Below are positions 35,301 through 43,817 of a stretch of 64,000 nt of DNA, piece by piece (the first letter of the stretch is position 1; every line of letters starts with the position of its first letter). The notes beneath the pieces were generated by a model. That model worked only from the letters and a program-made list of their open reading frames with translations. It made no database searches and was not told the origin of the DNA. Position numbers and translations under genes: made by a program. This stretch comes from Paenibacillus sp. RC334 (GTDB taxonomy: Bacteria; Bacillota; Bacilli; Paenibacillales; Paenibacillaceae): the NCBI RefSeq assembly GCF_030034735.1, contig NZ_CP125370.1:5193001-5257000 (forward strand), written 5' to 3'.

Positions 35301-36382
35301 TCACTATAAGTTAGACCCAAGGATACTCTGGTCAAATGATCCACCACAACCTCTGAAGGTACAGTCACCTGAAATGGATATACCTTATAACCATTGGATG
35401 TAACCACATTAGCAGTATCAATCGTGGCATCAATCCCACTAGCACTACCCACAGCACTGCCATTGTTACTCACATCTGTAAACCGTGCATTGATTGTAGC
35501 CACTCCCGGATCGGATGCACCGCCTGGAACCAAAACCTTACCCTTCAAAACAACTCCACTCGTAGTTGATACGGTAAAGTCAGGCGAAGTGGTCAGATCG
35601 GCCGACACATTCCCGTCCATGTTCAGGTTCAAATCGGAAAATTCAGGCTTGCCCGTATAGATCGTAATTTCACGTGTAACCGTAAGAGCCTGAGTTCCGT
35701 TACCCACTTTAAGAGTCACTATATTTTTACCCGGACTGAGTACAACGCTTCCTGTTAGTTTGTAGCCGGTATAAGAGTTAACAGTATACGTATTACTGCT
35801 TTTTGCAGACGTGAGTGTTACACTGTCAGCATTAGGCGCCGTACCTTGAATGACCACTTTAACGTCATCCGAACCGCTATTACCAGCGTCTGTCAGCACA
35901 GCTGTCTGGTTCTCTACTAACTGCTCAGTTTTACCGTTCAGCGTAGCAGACAGATCATAAACCTTTGGTCCATCCTGGTACTCTACGTAAATAGAATCCT
36001 TCATATCCGCCGAGTTTTGGCTGCTTTGGAATGTGATTCGGTTCAAACCAGGAAACAGTTTAATGTCTGTAACTTTAAGCGTGGAGCCAGTGACTGTAAT
36101 TCCGCCCTTTTGGCTCTCATTTTTATTTACCACGTTAAGGGTCGTTCCATTTTTGGAGAGCTGGAATACACTATATGATATCGTGCTTCCGTTCACTCCG
36201 TTAATCGTTCCGTTAACTGTAATACGGTCCGTGTTTACCGACCTGGCTGAATCCACGTCATATTTTTCATTTGGAAAAATAAAATAAGTTCCCGTCGCAG
36301 CATGAGCCGTACCTACCAGGGCCGCCGGCACCAAGCCAATGATGAGACCAACCGTCAGCAACATAGATAGCAATCGTTTCAA
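32363..36382 (-). CDS. Large SLH-domain surface protein
   Basis: The 1339-residue product is exported and anchored to the wall. A signal peptide (MKRLLSMLLTVGLIIGLVPA, cut near AHAAT) is followed by about 1000 residues of Ig-like or beta-sandwich repeats. Three C-terminal SLH modules (about 1130-1335) follow, with FGPDSYIKRGEFTSMIVKGL, FMPEDVITRQDVAVIIAKAL and LTLRGDAAIIIAKVMADKK. SLH modules bind pyruvylated wall polysaccharide, which fits csaB 2 kb away. The start is a TTG at 36382 because a full AAGGAGG lies 7 bases upstream; an ATG at 36433 would give a 17-residue extension without that site. It is a candidate S-layer or exopolymer protein; the repeats are otherwise unrecognised. Confidence 0.88.
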   Translation of the reverse strand: MKRLLSMLLTVGLIIGLVPAALVGTAHAATGTYFIFPNEKYDVDSARSVNTDRITVNGTINGVNGSTISYSVFQLSKNGTTLNVVNKNESQKGGITVTGSTLKVTDIKLFPGLNRITFQSSQNSADMKDSIYVEYQDGPKVYDLSATLNGKTEQLVENQTAVLTDAGNSGSDDVKVVIQGTAPNADSVTLTSAKSSNTYTVNSYTGYKLTGSVVLSPGKNIVTLKVGNGTQALTVTREITIYTGKPEFSDLNLNMDGNVSADLTTSPDFTVSTTSGVVLKGKVLVPGGASDPGVATINARFTDVSNNGSAVGSASGIDATIDTANVVTSNGYKVYPFQVTVPSEVVVDHLTRVSLGLTYSDTSTPPSPSAVQFTLRSSTQPYIDDVNYLPDFNNQLLSRINGSGSDQATAIDEAMKLTGSSMKSKTTDAPSVPVGMEFIVVNGAPSSISELSGVSVHTVGSPQDVIRTINGKSTQVKKIVAYVDTLPKEGQNVLNFYLNGDSTKLIKATVNLLQGPFMKYDTIYDGQQIPLNTSSSNLNTYKLTQLGYFKGKLLDVSNTADIHYTGSNRNVFLYINNVLVDLDGSGADFKLASSSETAAANALASGNNEIKFVYKPGIEYSNTVKVNFTQTNIPVIPVPNTQGIIPFTPVSGLSSTPKYSEIAPKTKDANFTKVDDTNYNTSLKNINVFGTFSIADLGKADQVNGSLSDIANKDQYILEIKGSDDSEVNWTLNNEFYSAEDAKTAYNSGSTTDKFTNKELKDLLVYYHPDKKYFSFVLKNQTVPQDGTPVAYNITLYNSGKSGPFATFRLQVSGQSTSFDILRPLPEKRIVNQNFVQVVVNAGNADSVMVGKETAIQEGFDSDYDGTVDYPSTYKAIVTGLKANKDNKIDVVVTKGKDKLKQTITVKYVPTNIPGEQYMEAMKTSHKVFDGNLTLAFAKGTSLIRRDYDQPQQFKNQVFSGHTLYFAIANSEDGVVDRHEFETEKALSDMQSLIADGSRYFNREFPTRFTKSSPVFWIDPGTADDIKTDAYDPVTYGTDPYQLANKSQNDSSKIKNFYWRDPSNELVPSKRATLTLTYDSSIAQDAGKQMTVFYFDSDLKDWQNIGGVVDPKKHTIKVPFDRFGYYVVAKVGETYSDVIKHKYARDYIEATLAKGVMNPMDPINSFGPDSYIKRGEFTSMIVKGLQIPLNFSGAKHFDDVSIPNTISADALYDYRYIETAARAGIVKGSQPRIFMPEDVITRQDVAVIIAKALNLKLETDHDKIMKNLSKTFKDADKIDYYAQASVLAIAKKGFITGSPVDASDLKKGYMFNPTSLTLRGDAAIIIAKVMADKKLLPKI

Positions 36383-36512
36383 ATCATTGTCCTCCTTAGA
36401 TTCTGTCGCACCTTGGGGTACGTAATCATTCAATATCTTTTTTATCGGTAGCGAACATACAAAAAATTAGTAAATACGCAAAAAAGGAGGGAGTTTTTTC
36501 ATAGCGAAGAAC

Positions 36513-36557
36513 AAAAAAGCCCTCAAACCCGCGGTATACCGCCAAGCTTGAAGGCTT
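36513..36557. terminator. Bidirectional-type terminator after the TagO-like gene
   Basis: A 10-base stem with one mismatch (36517-36526 with 36548-36557), flanked by A6 on one side and a T-rich tail on the other. On the minus strand it ends the TagO-like gene. Confidence 0.75.
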
Positions 36558-36575
36558 ACTTTTTAAAATAAAAAA

Positions 36576-37706
36576 TTATAATTTCGAACGAGTCTGAGAA
36601 TCTGGCTTAGCCAGCAACCGAATCAAGGTGTTAATCACCGGACGTTTGGTTTTACCGACAAGACCAATAACCTCGGCGCCGATCTGCAAGAAGAACATCA
36701 TAATACATATCACGACAAAGATAACCCAGTTCGCTTCATTAAGCGCAGCATATGATTGAATCACGGCTAATACACCGAAAAATGCAGCAATAGCGTAAAT
36801 AATCAATACGGTCTGTCTGTGGCTAAAGCCCAATTCACGCAGGCAGTGATGTAAATGACCTTTATCTGGTGAGAAAATCGGTTTTTTCTGCAACTTGCGA
36901 CGAATGATTGCAAAAAATGTATCTGACAAAGGTACGCCGATAATGATCAATGGCGTAATAAACGATACAATAGCGATCTGTTTGAATCCAAGCATCGACA
37001 GCATCGCCAGGCAGAAGCCCAAAAATAGAGATCCTGTATCACCCATAAATATTTTTGCAGGATGAAAGTTAAAAAACAGAAATCCGATAATGCTGCCCAG
37101 CAGCACCAGACAAAGCATAGCAACCATATAGTTGCCCATCAGAAGAGACATTACAAAAATCGTTCCGATTGCGATTCCCGAAACACCAGCAGCCAGTCCA
37201 TCCAGACCATCAATCAAATTGATGGCATTCGTTACACCTACAATCCAGAAAATCGTAAGCGGGATGGAGATCCAGCTTTCCAAAGAAGAATATGCATCCT
37301 GAAAAGGCACATTCACAAAATCAACACGAATATCAAAAGCAAATACAACCATACACGCAACGGCAATTTGAGCCAAAAATTTCAATTTTGCATTAAGATC
37401 AAAACGATCATCGAGAGCACCAATCAGTGTAATCAGCGTTCCGCCAATCAGAAAGGCTGCGATAAAATTAATATCCCGTGAGGACAACATTCCTTCAGGC
37501 ACAAAAGGTAAAATCGCCAATAAGGACAAAAGAAATGCCAGGAAAATCCCCAGACCGCCAAGACGCGGCATAATTCGGGTATGTACCTTTCGGGCATTCG
37601 GCACATCGACGGCTCCAACCTTCACAGCAAATTTCTTGACGAGCGGTGTCAATAACAGCGCAAGTCCCAGTGCCATGATGAAACCAATAATATAGATCAA
37701 TAGCAT
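36576..37706 (-). CDS. tagO: Undecaprenyl-phosphate GlcNAc-1-phosphate transferase (TagO/WecA-like)
   Basis: Integral membrane enzyme that starts wall polymers by moving GlcNAc-1-phosphate from UDP-GlcNAc to undecaprenyl phosphate. The 376-residue product has about 10-11 membrane helices and the MraY/WecA family motifs: IGALDDRFDLNAKLKF, NAINLIDGLDGLAAGVSGIA, IFMGDTGSLFLGF and the His-rich cytoplasmic loop DKGHLHHCLRELG. The conserved acidic residues are present. It lies between the SLH gene and the TagA-type transferase, consistent with synthesis of the secondary wall polymer that holds SLH proteins. Gene symbol by family; MraY itself is unlikely because of the HLHH loop. Confidence 0.88.
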   Translation of the reverse strand: MLLIYIIGFIMALGLALLLTPLVKKFAVKVGAVDVPNARKVHTRIMPRLGGLGIFLAFLLSLLAILPFVPEGMLSSRDINFIAAFLIGGTLITLIGALDDRFDLNAKLKFLAQIAVACMVVFAFDIRVDFVNVPFQDAYSSLESWISIPLTIFWIVGVTNAINLIDGLDGLAAGVSGIAIGTIFVMSLLMGNYMVAMLCLVLLGSIIGFLFFNFHPAKIFMGDTGSLFLGFCLAMLSMLGFKQIAIVSFITPLIIIGVPLSDTFFAIIRRKLQKKPIFSPDKGHLHHCLRELGFSHRQTVLIIYAIAAFFGVLAVIQSYAALNEANWVIFVVICIMMFFLQIGAEVIGLVGKTKRPVINTLIRLLAKPDSQTRSKL

Positions 37707-37843
37707 TTGATCATTCGACCCCCAATTTTAAAGCAATCCCTTTTCAGATGTAACCGCATTGAATTATACTCTGATCGAAAATAAATACCAAGCTTCATAT
37801 TCTGGCAAATTAGTGGGTTTTGAAGGCAGATTCAAGCTATTTA

Positions 37844-38629
37844 TCACACTTTTGTGACGTTTTCTTTTTCACGCATCACTTTCACGGCGAATTTCGGCAG
37901 CGCAAGCATTCTTTTGTAGCGACTTGGCTCTTTCAGTAGCCTATACAGCCACTCAGCTCTGAGCTTTTGGAACAATTTAGGAGCGCGTTTAGCTTTACCG
38001 GATATGACATCGAAGCTGCCGCCCACCCCCATCATCACGGGAACTCCTAATTCTTCTTTATATTTACCAATCCAGGGTTCCTGCGTGTCTGCTCCACGTG
38101 CTACAAACAGCAAATCGGGATTTGCTTCACGAATAGCTGCAATCACTGCTTCATCCTCTTTCGGTCCAAAAAATCCGTCACGCTTGCCGCAAACCGTAAT
38201 TCCAGGATAAAGCTCATGTACCCGTTGTGCAGTCGCTTGAATCACCTCGGATGTCGATCCGAGCAAATAAACCTTCCAATGATAGTTTTCTCCAGCTCCA
38301 AGCAATTCATGTAACAAATCAAAACCCGCCACACGTTCTGGTACTGGATGCCCTACATAATTTGCGGCCCAAACCACGCCAGTCCCATCCGGGACGATGA
38401 GTTCCGCCTGCTTCATCACGGACATGTACATTGGATTTTCCAATGCAGCCATAACCATAATTGGATTAGCAGTAATTACTTGATGCGGACGGCGAGACTC
38501 TACCGCTTGGATCAATACATTTAATGTATCTTTCATATTAAGCCTTGATACCGGAACACCGAAAATCGGGACGGTAGGCACATTCGTAACCTTATCAACT
38601 GTCACTGTATCCATCATCCTTTGCGACAC
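37844..38629 (-). CDS. WecG/TagA/CpsF-family glycosyltransferase
   Basis: Cytoplasmic glycosyltransferase that adds N-acetylmannosamine or a similar sugar to the lipid-linked primer. The 261-residue product has the family segments FGVPVSRLNMKDTLNVLIQA, ANPIMVMAALENP, the DGTGVVWAA motif with the catalytic Asp region, and the GVGGSFDVISGKAKRAPK motif. Length is standard. The start is uncertain: a GTG at 38629 overlaps csaB, and an ATG at 38617 would overlap its stop (ATGA); neither has a clear ribosome site, so translational coupling to csaB is likely. It probably acts just after the TagO-like enzyme, with the UDP-ManNAc made by the 2-epimerase at 61.4 kb. Confidence 0.87.
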   Translation of the reverse strand: MSQRMMDTVTVDKVTNVPTVPIFGVPVSRLNMKDTLNVLIQAVESRRPHQVITANPIMVMAALENPMYMSVMKQAELIVPDGTGVVWAANYVGHPVPERVAGFDLLHELLGAGENYHWKVYLLGSTSEVIQATAQRVHELYPGITVCGKRDGFFGPKEDEAVIAAIREANPDLLFVARGADTQEPWIGKYKEELGVPVMMGVGGSFDVISGKAKRAPKLFQKLRAEWLYRLLKEPSRYKRMLALPKFAVKVMREKENVTKV

Positions 38630-39750
38630 AAGTAATTAACGATATGCTGTGCCGGTAAGCGAGCCTCGCTTTTTAACAAAGCAATTGCCGCTCCCTGGCT
38701 CTCGATCCATTGACTTCGCTGATCCAGCAGTCGTACAGCCTCAGCAGCCAGCTTTTGACCATTCAGCGCTTCTGTGGTACCTACAGGCTGGCTACCGACA
38801 CGATCAAGAAAATGGTCAATTTTCGGATCATAGGATATCCCCAACGGGGGCACATGATGGGATGCTGCATAAATCAGACTATGCAATCTCATCCCGATCA
38901 TCAAACTGCAACGGCTGACTTCCAGCAGCATCTGCTGAGGATCGGTAACCTGCTCACACATGCTGACACGACTGCCCGTTTCCCTAACATCCCCTAATAA
39001 ATCCATTACCATCCTTGAAGCCTGCTCATCGTCCGGCAGATGAAAAGGGAAAAAGCGCAAATGCACACGGCGTTCAGCAACTAATTTCTTCAAACCTTCC
39101 GCAATCGCCATTAATTCACGACGCTCCTTGTCCCAGTAACGTACCGACACACCAACAATCGGAAGTTCATCCTCCCCTTCAACAGCCGCTTTGTGCAAAC
39201 CTTCAGAATGGGAGGGCATTGGAAGCCCCATTACGGGATCGGGAACAACCTCTACAGCAGGGCGTTTTAATTTCATGGTGCCCAGTAGCGCCGCAGACTG
39301 TTCATCTCTTACAGATACATATTCGCAGCGCTGAAACACAGACCGGATCATAGGGTAGAATATCTTCCGTTGCACCGGACCAATGCCTTGAGCATACACA
39401 AACGTCGGCTTTCCGGCCCACTGAGCCAGCTTGAGAATCGCAAGATAATAAGGAATGCTTTTGGGACTTGTTGCGTCCTGAAGCAAACTTCCGCCGCCGC
39501 TGATTAACCCGTCACTGTTTTTAATCGCTCTCCGAACTTCTCCCAGACTCATACGTGGTACGGCTTCTACTCCGTACATCTTCTGCGTCCAATCGGGGTC
39601 CGAAGACAGCACAACAGGCTTAACCGTAATACCCGCATGACGGCTTTCCTCCTCTAATGCTGTCAAAATCGACTTGAGCACTGCCTCGTCTCCACTATTG
39701 CGAAAGCCGTAATAACCCGAGATTATTATCGTTTGAACGGTGGTGACCAT
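38614..39750 (-). CDS. csaB: CsaB, polysaccharide pyruvyl transferase
   Basis: CsaB adds ketal-linked pyruvate to the secondary cell-wall polymer, creating the binding site for SLH domains. The 378-residue product has IIISGYYGFRNSGDEAVL at the N-terminus, the GLISGGGSLLQDATSPKS segment and the C-terminal MIGMRLHSLIYAASHHVPPL motif of the family. I choose ATG 39750; a longer upstream frame lies inside the preceding gene. It overlaps the end of the DUF5693 gene by 25 bases and the next glycosyltransferase by a few bases, so the three form a tight operon. The nearby SLH gene provides the expected client. Confidence 0.9.
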   Translation of the reverse strand: MVTTVQTIIISGYYGFRNSGDEAVLKSILTALEEESRHAGITVKPVVLSSDPDWTQKMYGVEAVPRMSLGEVRRAIKNSDGLISGGGSLLQDATSPKSIPYYLAILKLAQWAGKPTFVYAQGIGPVQRKIFYPMIRSVFQRCEYVSVRDEQSAALLGTMKLKRPAVEVVPDPVMGLPMPSHSEGLHKAAVEGEDELPIVGVSVRYWDKERRELMAIAEGLKKLVAERRVHLRFFPFHLPDDEQASRMVMDLLGDVRETGSRVSMCEQVTDPQQMLLEVSRCSLMIGMRLHSLIYAASHHVPPLGISYDPKIDHFLDRVGSQPVGTTEALNGQKLAAEAVRLLDQRSQWIESQGAAIALLKSEARLPAQHIVNYLCRKG

Positions 39751-41742
39751 TTCTTCCAACATCCTTCCAGCACTTGCCACACGACAATTGCGATAATTCC
39801 CAGAATCAGACCAAATCCCAATCCTAGCAGCCCACGACTAAGCGAGAGTGCCGCTGGAGAATGAATGTGAGCAAAGGTATCGACCATAGAGGCTTGACCA
39901 ATAACAGCTATAATCAGCAAATAGATCGCTTTGCGATATTTCAACGCAAGGAATGCACCTGCAATAAACAGTGGGTGTGCCATCAAAAATTCCTTATTAC
40001 GCGGACGCACACCAAATGCATTCTCAAGGAAATTTCGGAAAACCAGCTCTGTGTTAGACACGGTACCCGCATTCCCTGTACGGCTCAAATAGTACACTCC
40101 TGCAGCTCCAATAACAGCCAGTACGATGACCCATAGTACGGTAATCGGCGTGCGCAGCAGCTTTGAGATTTCTTCGCGTATAGAAACGCCCCGATAAAAG
40201 AAAATATATATTGCCGCCAAAAAAATCGGCAAAATGTGAAGCAAACTTACGCCTCTAAATTGGTTCAGCACAAGGCTGTAAGCAATACTATTCAACAACG
40301 CAATAACAAACGGTACAGCAGCCAACGACAAGACTGCTGTCTGAACGTACAATACAAGTGTTTGAACGAGACGACGACCTACTGAAAGCTCAGGCTCCTG
40401 TTCACGTTTGATTCTAATCGTACGCACAGCAATAACCATTGCAACTGTGGGTCCGCTAATCGCTGCAAGTAGTGCCAAGCCCTGCTCCATCAAGCTGGAG
40501 TTCAGAACGTAAAGACCTGCTGAGCCAATCAATCCCAACCCAAATGCTAGCAAGGTCAACGCTGGAACAAAATACGACACCATAATGGAAAAGAAAGCCA
40601 GTGCCCCCAGCACAACCACCAATTTCAGGTAACGCTGGTACGACGAATCAACCACTTGAAATGGTTCAGCCTGTCCAAGCTCAAATCCCTTTTTCTCCAT
40701 CCGTTGAACAGCATTACCCGGTTTGTCCAAACTATGGATCAGGTTATCTACAGAATCCTTCACTTTGGCCTCAGCCACACTGCGGGTCGGAGCTGTATTA
40801 AGATACAGCATGCGAATGTTGCGGTCCTTGGTCGCCAATGCAAAACGATCAGCCAACGTCTCCACATCAAGCGTTGAATCTTTGTCGCTCAGTGAGTACA
40901 GGCGCACAACGTTATATTTTATAGCGTAAGCCAGCTTGTTGAAGCCTGCCTGCGGTTTTTTCAAGTTTTCAATAGCGGCCAGGCCAATATTGTATTTGTT
41001 CAGTAGTTGAGCGAATGCCGCCAGACTGTTTTCTTTCTCATTATCTGTAAACCCTTTGACAGAATCTCCTTCAAACAAAATGCGTTTTACGCCATTCTCC
41101 TGAAAAGAAGCCAACGTCTCTTCCGTCAATTCCTGATTGTAAGGAAGACTGTCGCTCATCCGAGGAACGATAAAAAAATCCTTTACTCCGAAGCTGTTTC
41201 ACGGCAATCGGATCAGGCTGCATGGGTTTGAGATACGCATCCTCTGGAGAAGTTTCTACAACGAGCCCTTCATGGCCCTGATAAGTCCATGGTTTTACGT
41301 TAATGTCCAGACTGTTAAAAGTACGTTCAATTAACGGCTTCAATGCCGAAGCGTTTTCCTGATTAGTGAAAACAACGTAAGTAAAATTCTCGTTGGCGGG
41401 TGATACCCGCTTTTCCATATCTGCAATGTTCTGAGTCGTATAGGTTACAACATGGCCTGCTTTGCGGAAATCATCCAGCGTGCTTTCATACATTGCCATA
41501 CTGTTCACACCGGCCTGCTTTAAGCGGTCAAGCTGCTCATTCAGGTAATCCTGCGGGTGAGCCTGATACGAAGCTGCCTCCGTCAAATCCCGATAGTCGA
41601 ATACGATCTCTACTTTTTTACTTGATGATTCTGTCTGCAGACGATCGGCAATTATAGGAATTGAAGCCAGCAAACCAAGTGCAACCAGAATCCATAACCA
41701 TTTTCGAGAAGCCGTATTCCAATACTGCCATTTCTGATACAC
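39726..41742 (-). pseudogene. DUF5693-family membrane protein, interrupted by a one-base frameshift
   Basis: A large membrane protein regularly found beside csaB in spore formers; its function is unknown. The upstream frame starts at a GTG at 41742 (AAGGAGG 7 bases before) with one membrane helix (WLWILVALGLLASIPIIA) and an extracellular domain ending DPIAVKQLRSKGFF. The downstream frame resumes at PRMSDSLPYNQELTEETLAS and contains about ten membrane helices (from about residue 390). The break is a T7 run at 41172-41178; six T restores one 671-residue protein. The first part alone would end at 41071. It is cotranscribed with csaB, with overlapping ends. Confidence 0.8.
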
Positions 41743-41764
41743 TAAAGAACCTCCTTAATATTCG

Positions 41765-41842
41765 GGATTTTGCAAAATCCAATGCTGCTCACCTTGTCCT
41801 TACTCAGTTGTTGGTAGGCACTCATTGGATTTTGCAAAATCC
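41765..41842. repeat. Inverted repeat of 20 bases built from two identical 16-base palindromes
   Basis: GGATTTTGCAAAATCC, itself a perfect palindrome, occurs at 41765-41780 and at 41827-41842. The flanking AATG and CATT extend the pair to a 20-base inverted repeat over a 38-base spacer. It lies just upstream of the ribosome site of the DUF5693 gene. Confidence 0.7.
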
Positions 41843-41907
41843 TCCGTTACCGGAACAAGCTTATTTTCCCAAAGCCTCTTCCAGTTTATTCTACAACACA
41901 GAAATAA

Positions 41908-41940
41908 CCTCCACGGCGTACTGCCCTTTGCCGTGAGAGG
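41908..41940 (-). terminator. Hairpin after the phosphohexomutase gene
   Basis: CACGGC and GCCGTG form the core stem, extended by CCTC and GAGG, around a 12-base loop. The minus-strand tail TTATTTCTG is only weakly T-rich, so termination is likely but not certain. Confidence 0.5.
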
Positions 41941-42002
41941 TCACCGATTTCTTAGTTCGTATCCAATTACCTTAACCCTATTCTATTATAAATGGATTTA
42001 GC

Positions 42003-43721
42003 TCAAGCGTCTACGCGTGCCATAACAGCTTCCACCAGACGGCTGATTCTTCGCTCAGCATCCGCCAGAGAGGAACCTCGTACGGCAAAGTATACTTTAA
42101 TCTTCGGCTCGGTACCGGAAGGACGCAAGCAGAACCACGAACCGTCTTCCAGTAAGAACTTAAGCACATTCTCTTGCGGAAGTCCGTCCAACCCCTGTGA
42201 GTAATCCAGCACTTTTTCCACCTTCACGCCTGCAATTTCCAGAGGCGGGGTAGTACGCCAATCCGTCATTTTGCCTTGAATCTGCGCCACTCCATCCTTG
42301 CCCTTGAGTGTGCGGGACTCCAGCTTTTCCAGAAAGTAACCAAACTGCTCGTACAGCTCCTCTAAAACATCATACAGCGTCTTGCCTTGGGTACTGTAAT
42401 AAGCAGCCGCTTCAGCGATCAGCATAGCCGCCAAGACCGCATCCTTGTCACGGGCATAATTACCTGCCAAATATCCGTAGCTCTCCTCATAGCCAAACAG
42501 GTAGGTATAATCGCCTGTTTGGTCAAACTGATTCATTTTCTCACCAATGTACTTGAAGCCCGTAAGCGTGTTAAATACGGTTGCTCCAAAATGCTCAGCA
42601 ATCACTGCGCCCATTTCACTCGTTACGATGGTTTTAATGACCGCTCCGTTACTTGGAAGCTTACCCGTTTCTTTTAGCTGGTTCAACAAGTAGTAGACCA
42701 TGATCGCGCCAGACTGATTACCGGACAATACTACATACTCGCCGTCACGGTTTTTCACAACCGCTCCCATGCGATCTGCATCCGGGTCTGTACCGATCAA
42801 CAAGTCCGCACCAATCTTTTCACCCAGCGCAATCGCCAGCTTGAAGGCATCGCGTTCTTCCGGGTTTGGAGATTTGACAGTGGAAAATTCAGCATCTGGC
42901 TGTTCTTGTTCAGGCACAATATGCACCTGCTCGAAACCGATTTTCTCCAACACATGGCGAATCGGTACGTTGCCTGAGCCATGAAGAGGTGTAAACACAA
43001 CCTTGAAGTTTTTGCCCGGTCCAGCTGCAATCAGCTCACGATTAACACTCACACTGGCTACCGTATCCACAAACGCTTCATCTTCTTGCTCTCCAAGCCA
43101 AACCAGCAGGCCCTGTGCCTCTGCTTCTTCACGTGTCAGACGGTGAATATCAGCAAAAGAAGGAACCTCATGGATATAACCAATTACCTGCTCGGCCTGA
43201 TCGGGAACAAGCTGACCACCTTCATCGTTGTATACCTTGTATCCATTATATTCAGGAGGGTTATGGCTTGCTGTTACGACAATCCCGCCACTGGCTCCCA
43301 AATGTCGTACGCTAAAAGAAAGCTGTGGCGTTGGACGCAAGGACGGGAATAGCTTGGCAACGATGCCGTTGCCTGCCAGCACCAAAGCCGCATCCAAAGC
43401 AAACTCTGGCGAGAAATGACGCGAGTCATGCGCGATTACAACCGAAGGCTTCCCTTCTTTCCCCGCATGCTGCTCCAAAATATAACGAGCCAGTCCCTGA
43501 GTCGCACGTCCAATGACGTAACGATTCATCCGGTTGCTGCCCGCCCCGATCACTCCGCGCAGACCACCTGTACCGAATTCCAGCTCTTTGTAAAAGCGAT
43601 CCTCCAACTCCTGCTCGTTGCCTTCCAATGCGCGCAACTCCTGTTTGGTCTCTTCATCAATATAAGGGTCATGCAGCCAGCTCTCAATGCTTTCCAATGC
43701 TTTTTTACTCAACTGCGTCAT
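42003..43721 (-). CDS. Phospho-sugar mutase (phosphoglucomutase/phosphomannomutase family)
   Basis: Interconverts hexose 1- and 6-phosphates, feeding UDP-glucose or wall and exopolysaccharide precursors. The 572-residue product has the phosphoserine loop TASHNPPEYNGYKVY, the Mg-binding LLIGTDPDADRMGAVVK and the sugar-binding GYEESYGYLAG. The phosphate-binding C-terminal motif WFCLRPSGTEPKIKVYF completes the set, so the enzyme should be active. The length fits the PgcA/YhxB group. ATG 43721 is chosen for GAGAGGGG about 7 bases upstream; a frame start 33 bases earlier lacks this. It stands between fabZ and the csaB operon. Confidence 0.93.
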   Translation of the reverse strand: MTQLSKKALESIESWLHDPYIDEETKQELRALEGNEQELEDRFYKELEFGTGGLRGVIGAGSNRMNRYVIGRATQGLARYILEQHAGKEGKPSVVIAHDSRHFSPEFALDAALVLAGNGIVAKLFPSLRPTPQLSFSVRHLGASGGIVVTASHNPPEYNGYKVYNDEGGQLVPDQAEQVIGYIHEVPSFADIHRLTREEAEAQGLLVWLGEQEDEAFVDTVASVSVNRELIAAGPGKNFKVVFTPLHGSGNVPIRHVLEKIGFEQVHIVPEQEQPDAEFSTVKSPNPEERDAFKLAIALGEKIGADLLIGTDPDADRMGAVVKNRDGEYVVLSGNQSGAIMVYYLLNQLKETGKLPSNGAVIKTIVTSEMGAVIAEHFGATVFNTLTGFKYIGEKMNQFDQTGDYTYLFGYEESYGYLAGNYARDKDAVLAAMLIAEAAAYYSTQGKTLYDVLEELYEQFGYFLEKLESRTLKGKDGVAQIQGKMTDWRTTPPLEIAGVKVEKVLDYSQGLDGLPQENVLKFLLEDGSWFCLRPSGTEPKIKVYFAVRGSSLADAERRISRLVEAVMARVDA

Positions 43722-43817
43722 GCCAATTTCCCCTCTCCGTTTTTGGTTGGTCAAAACAGGATTTCTATGTACACATCCACTCGGTTCAGACGTCGTGCTT
43801 ATGTCAGCAGAGCTTGC

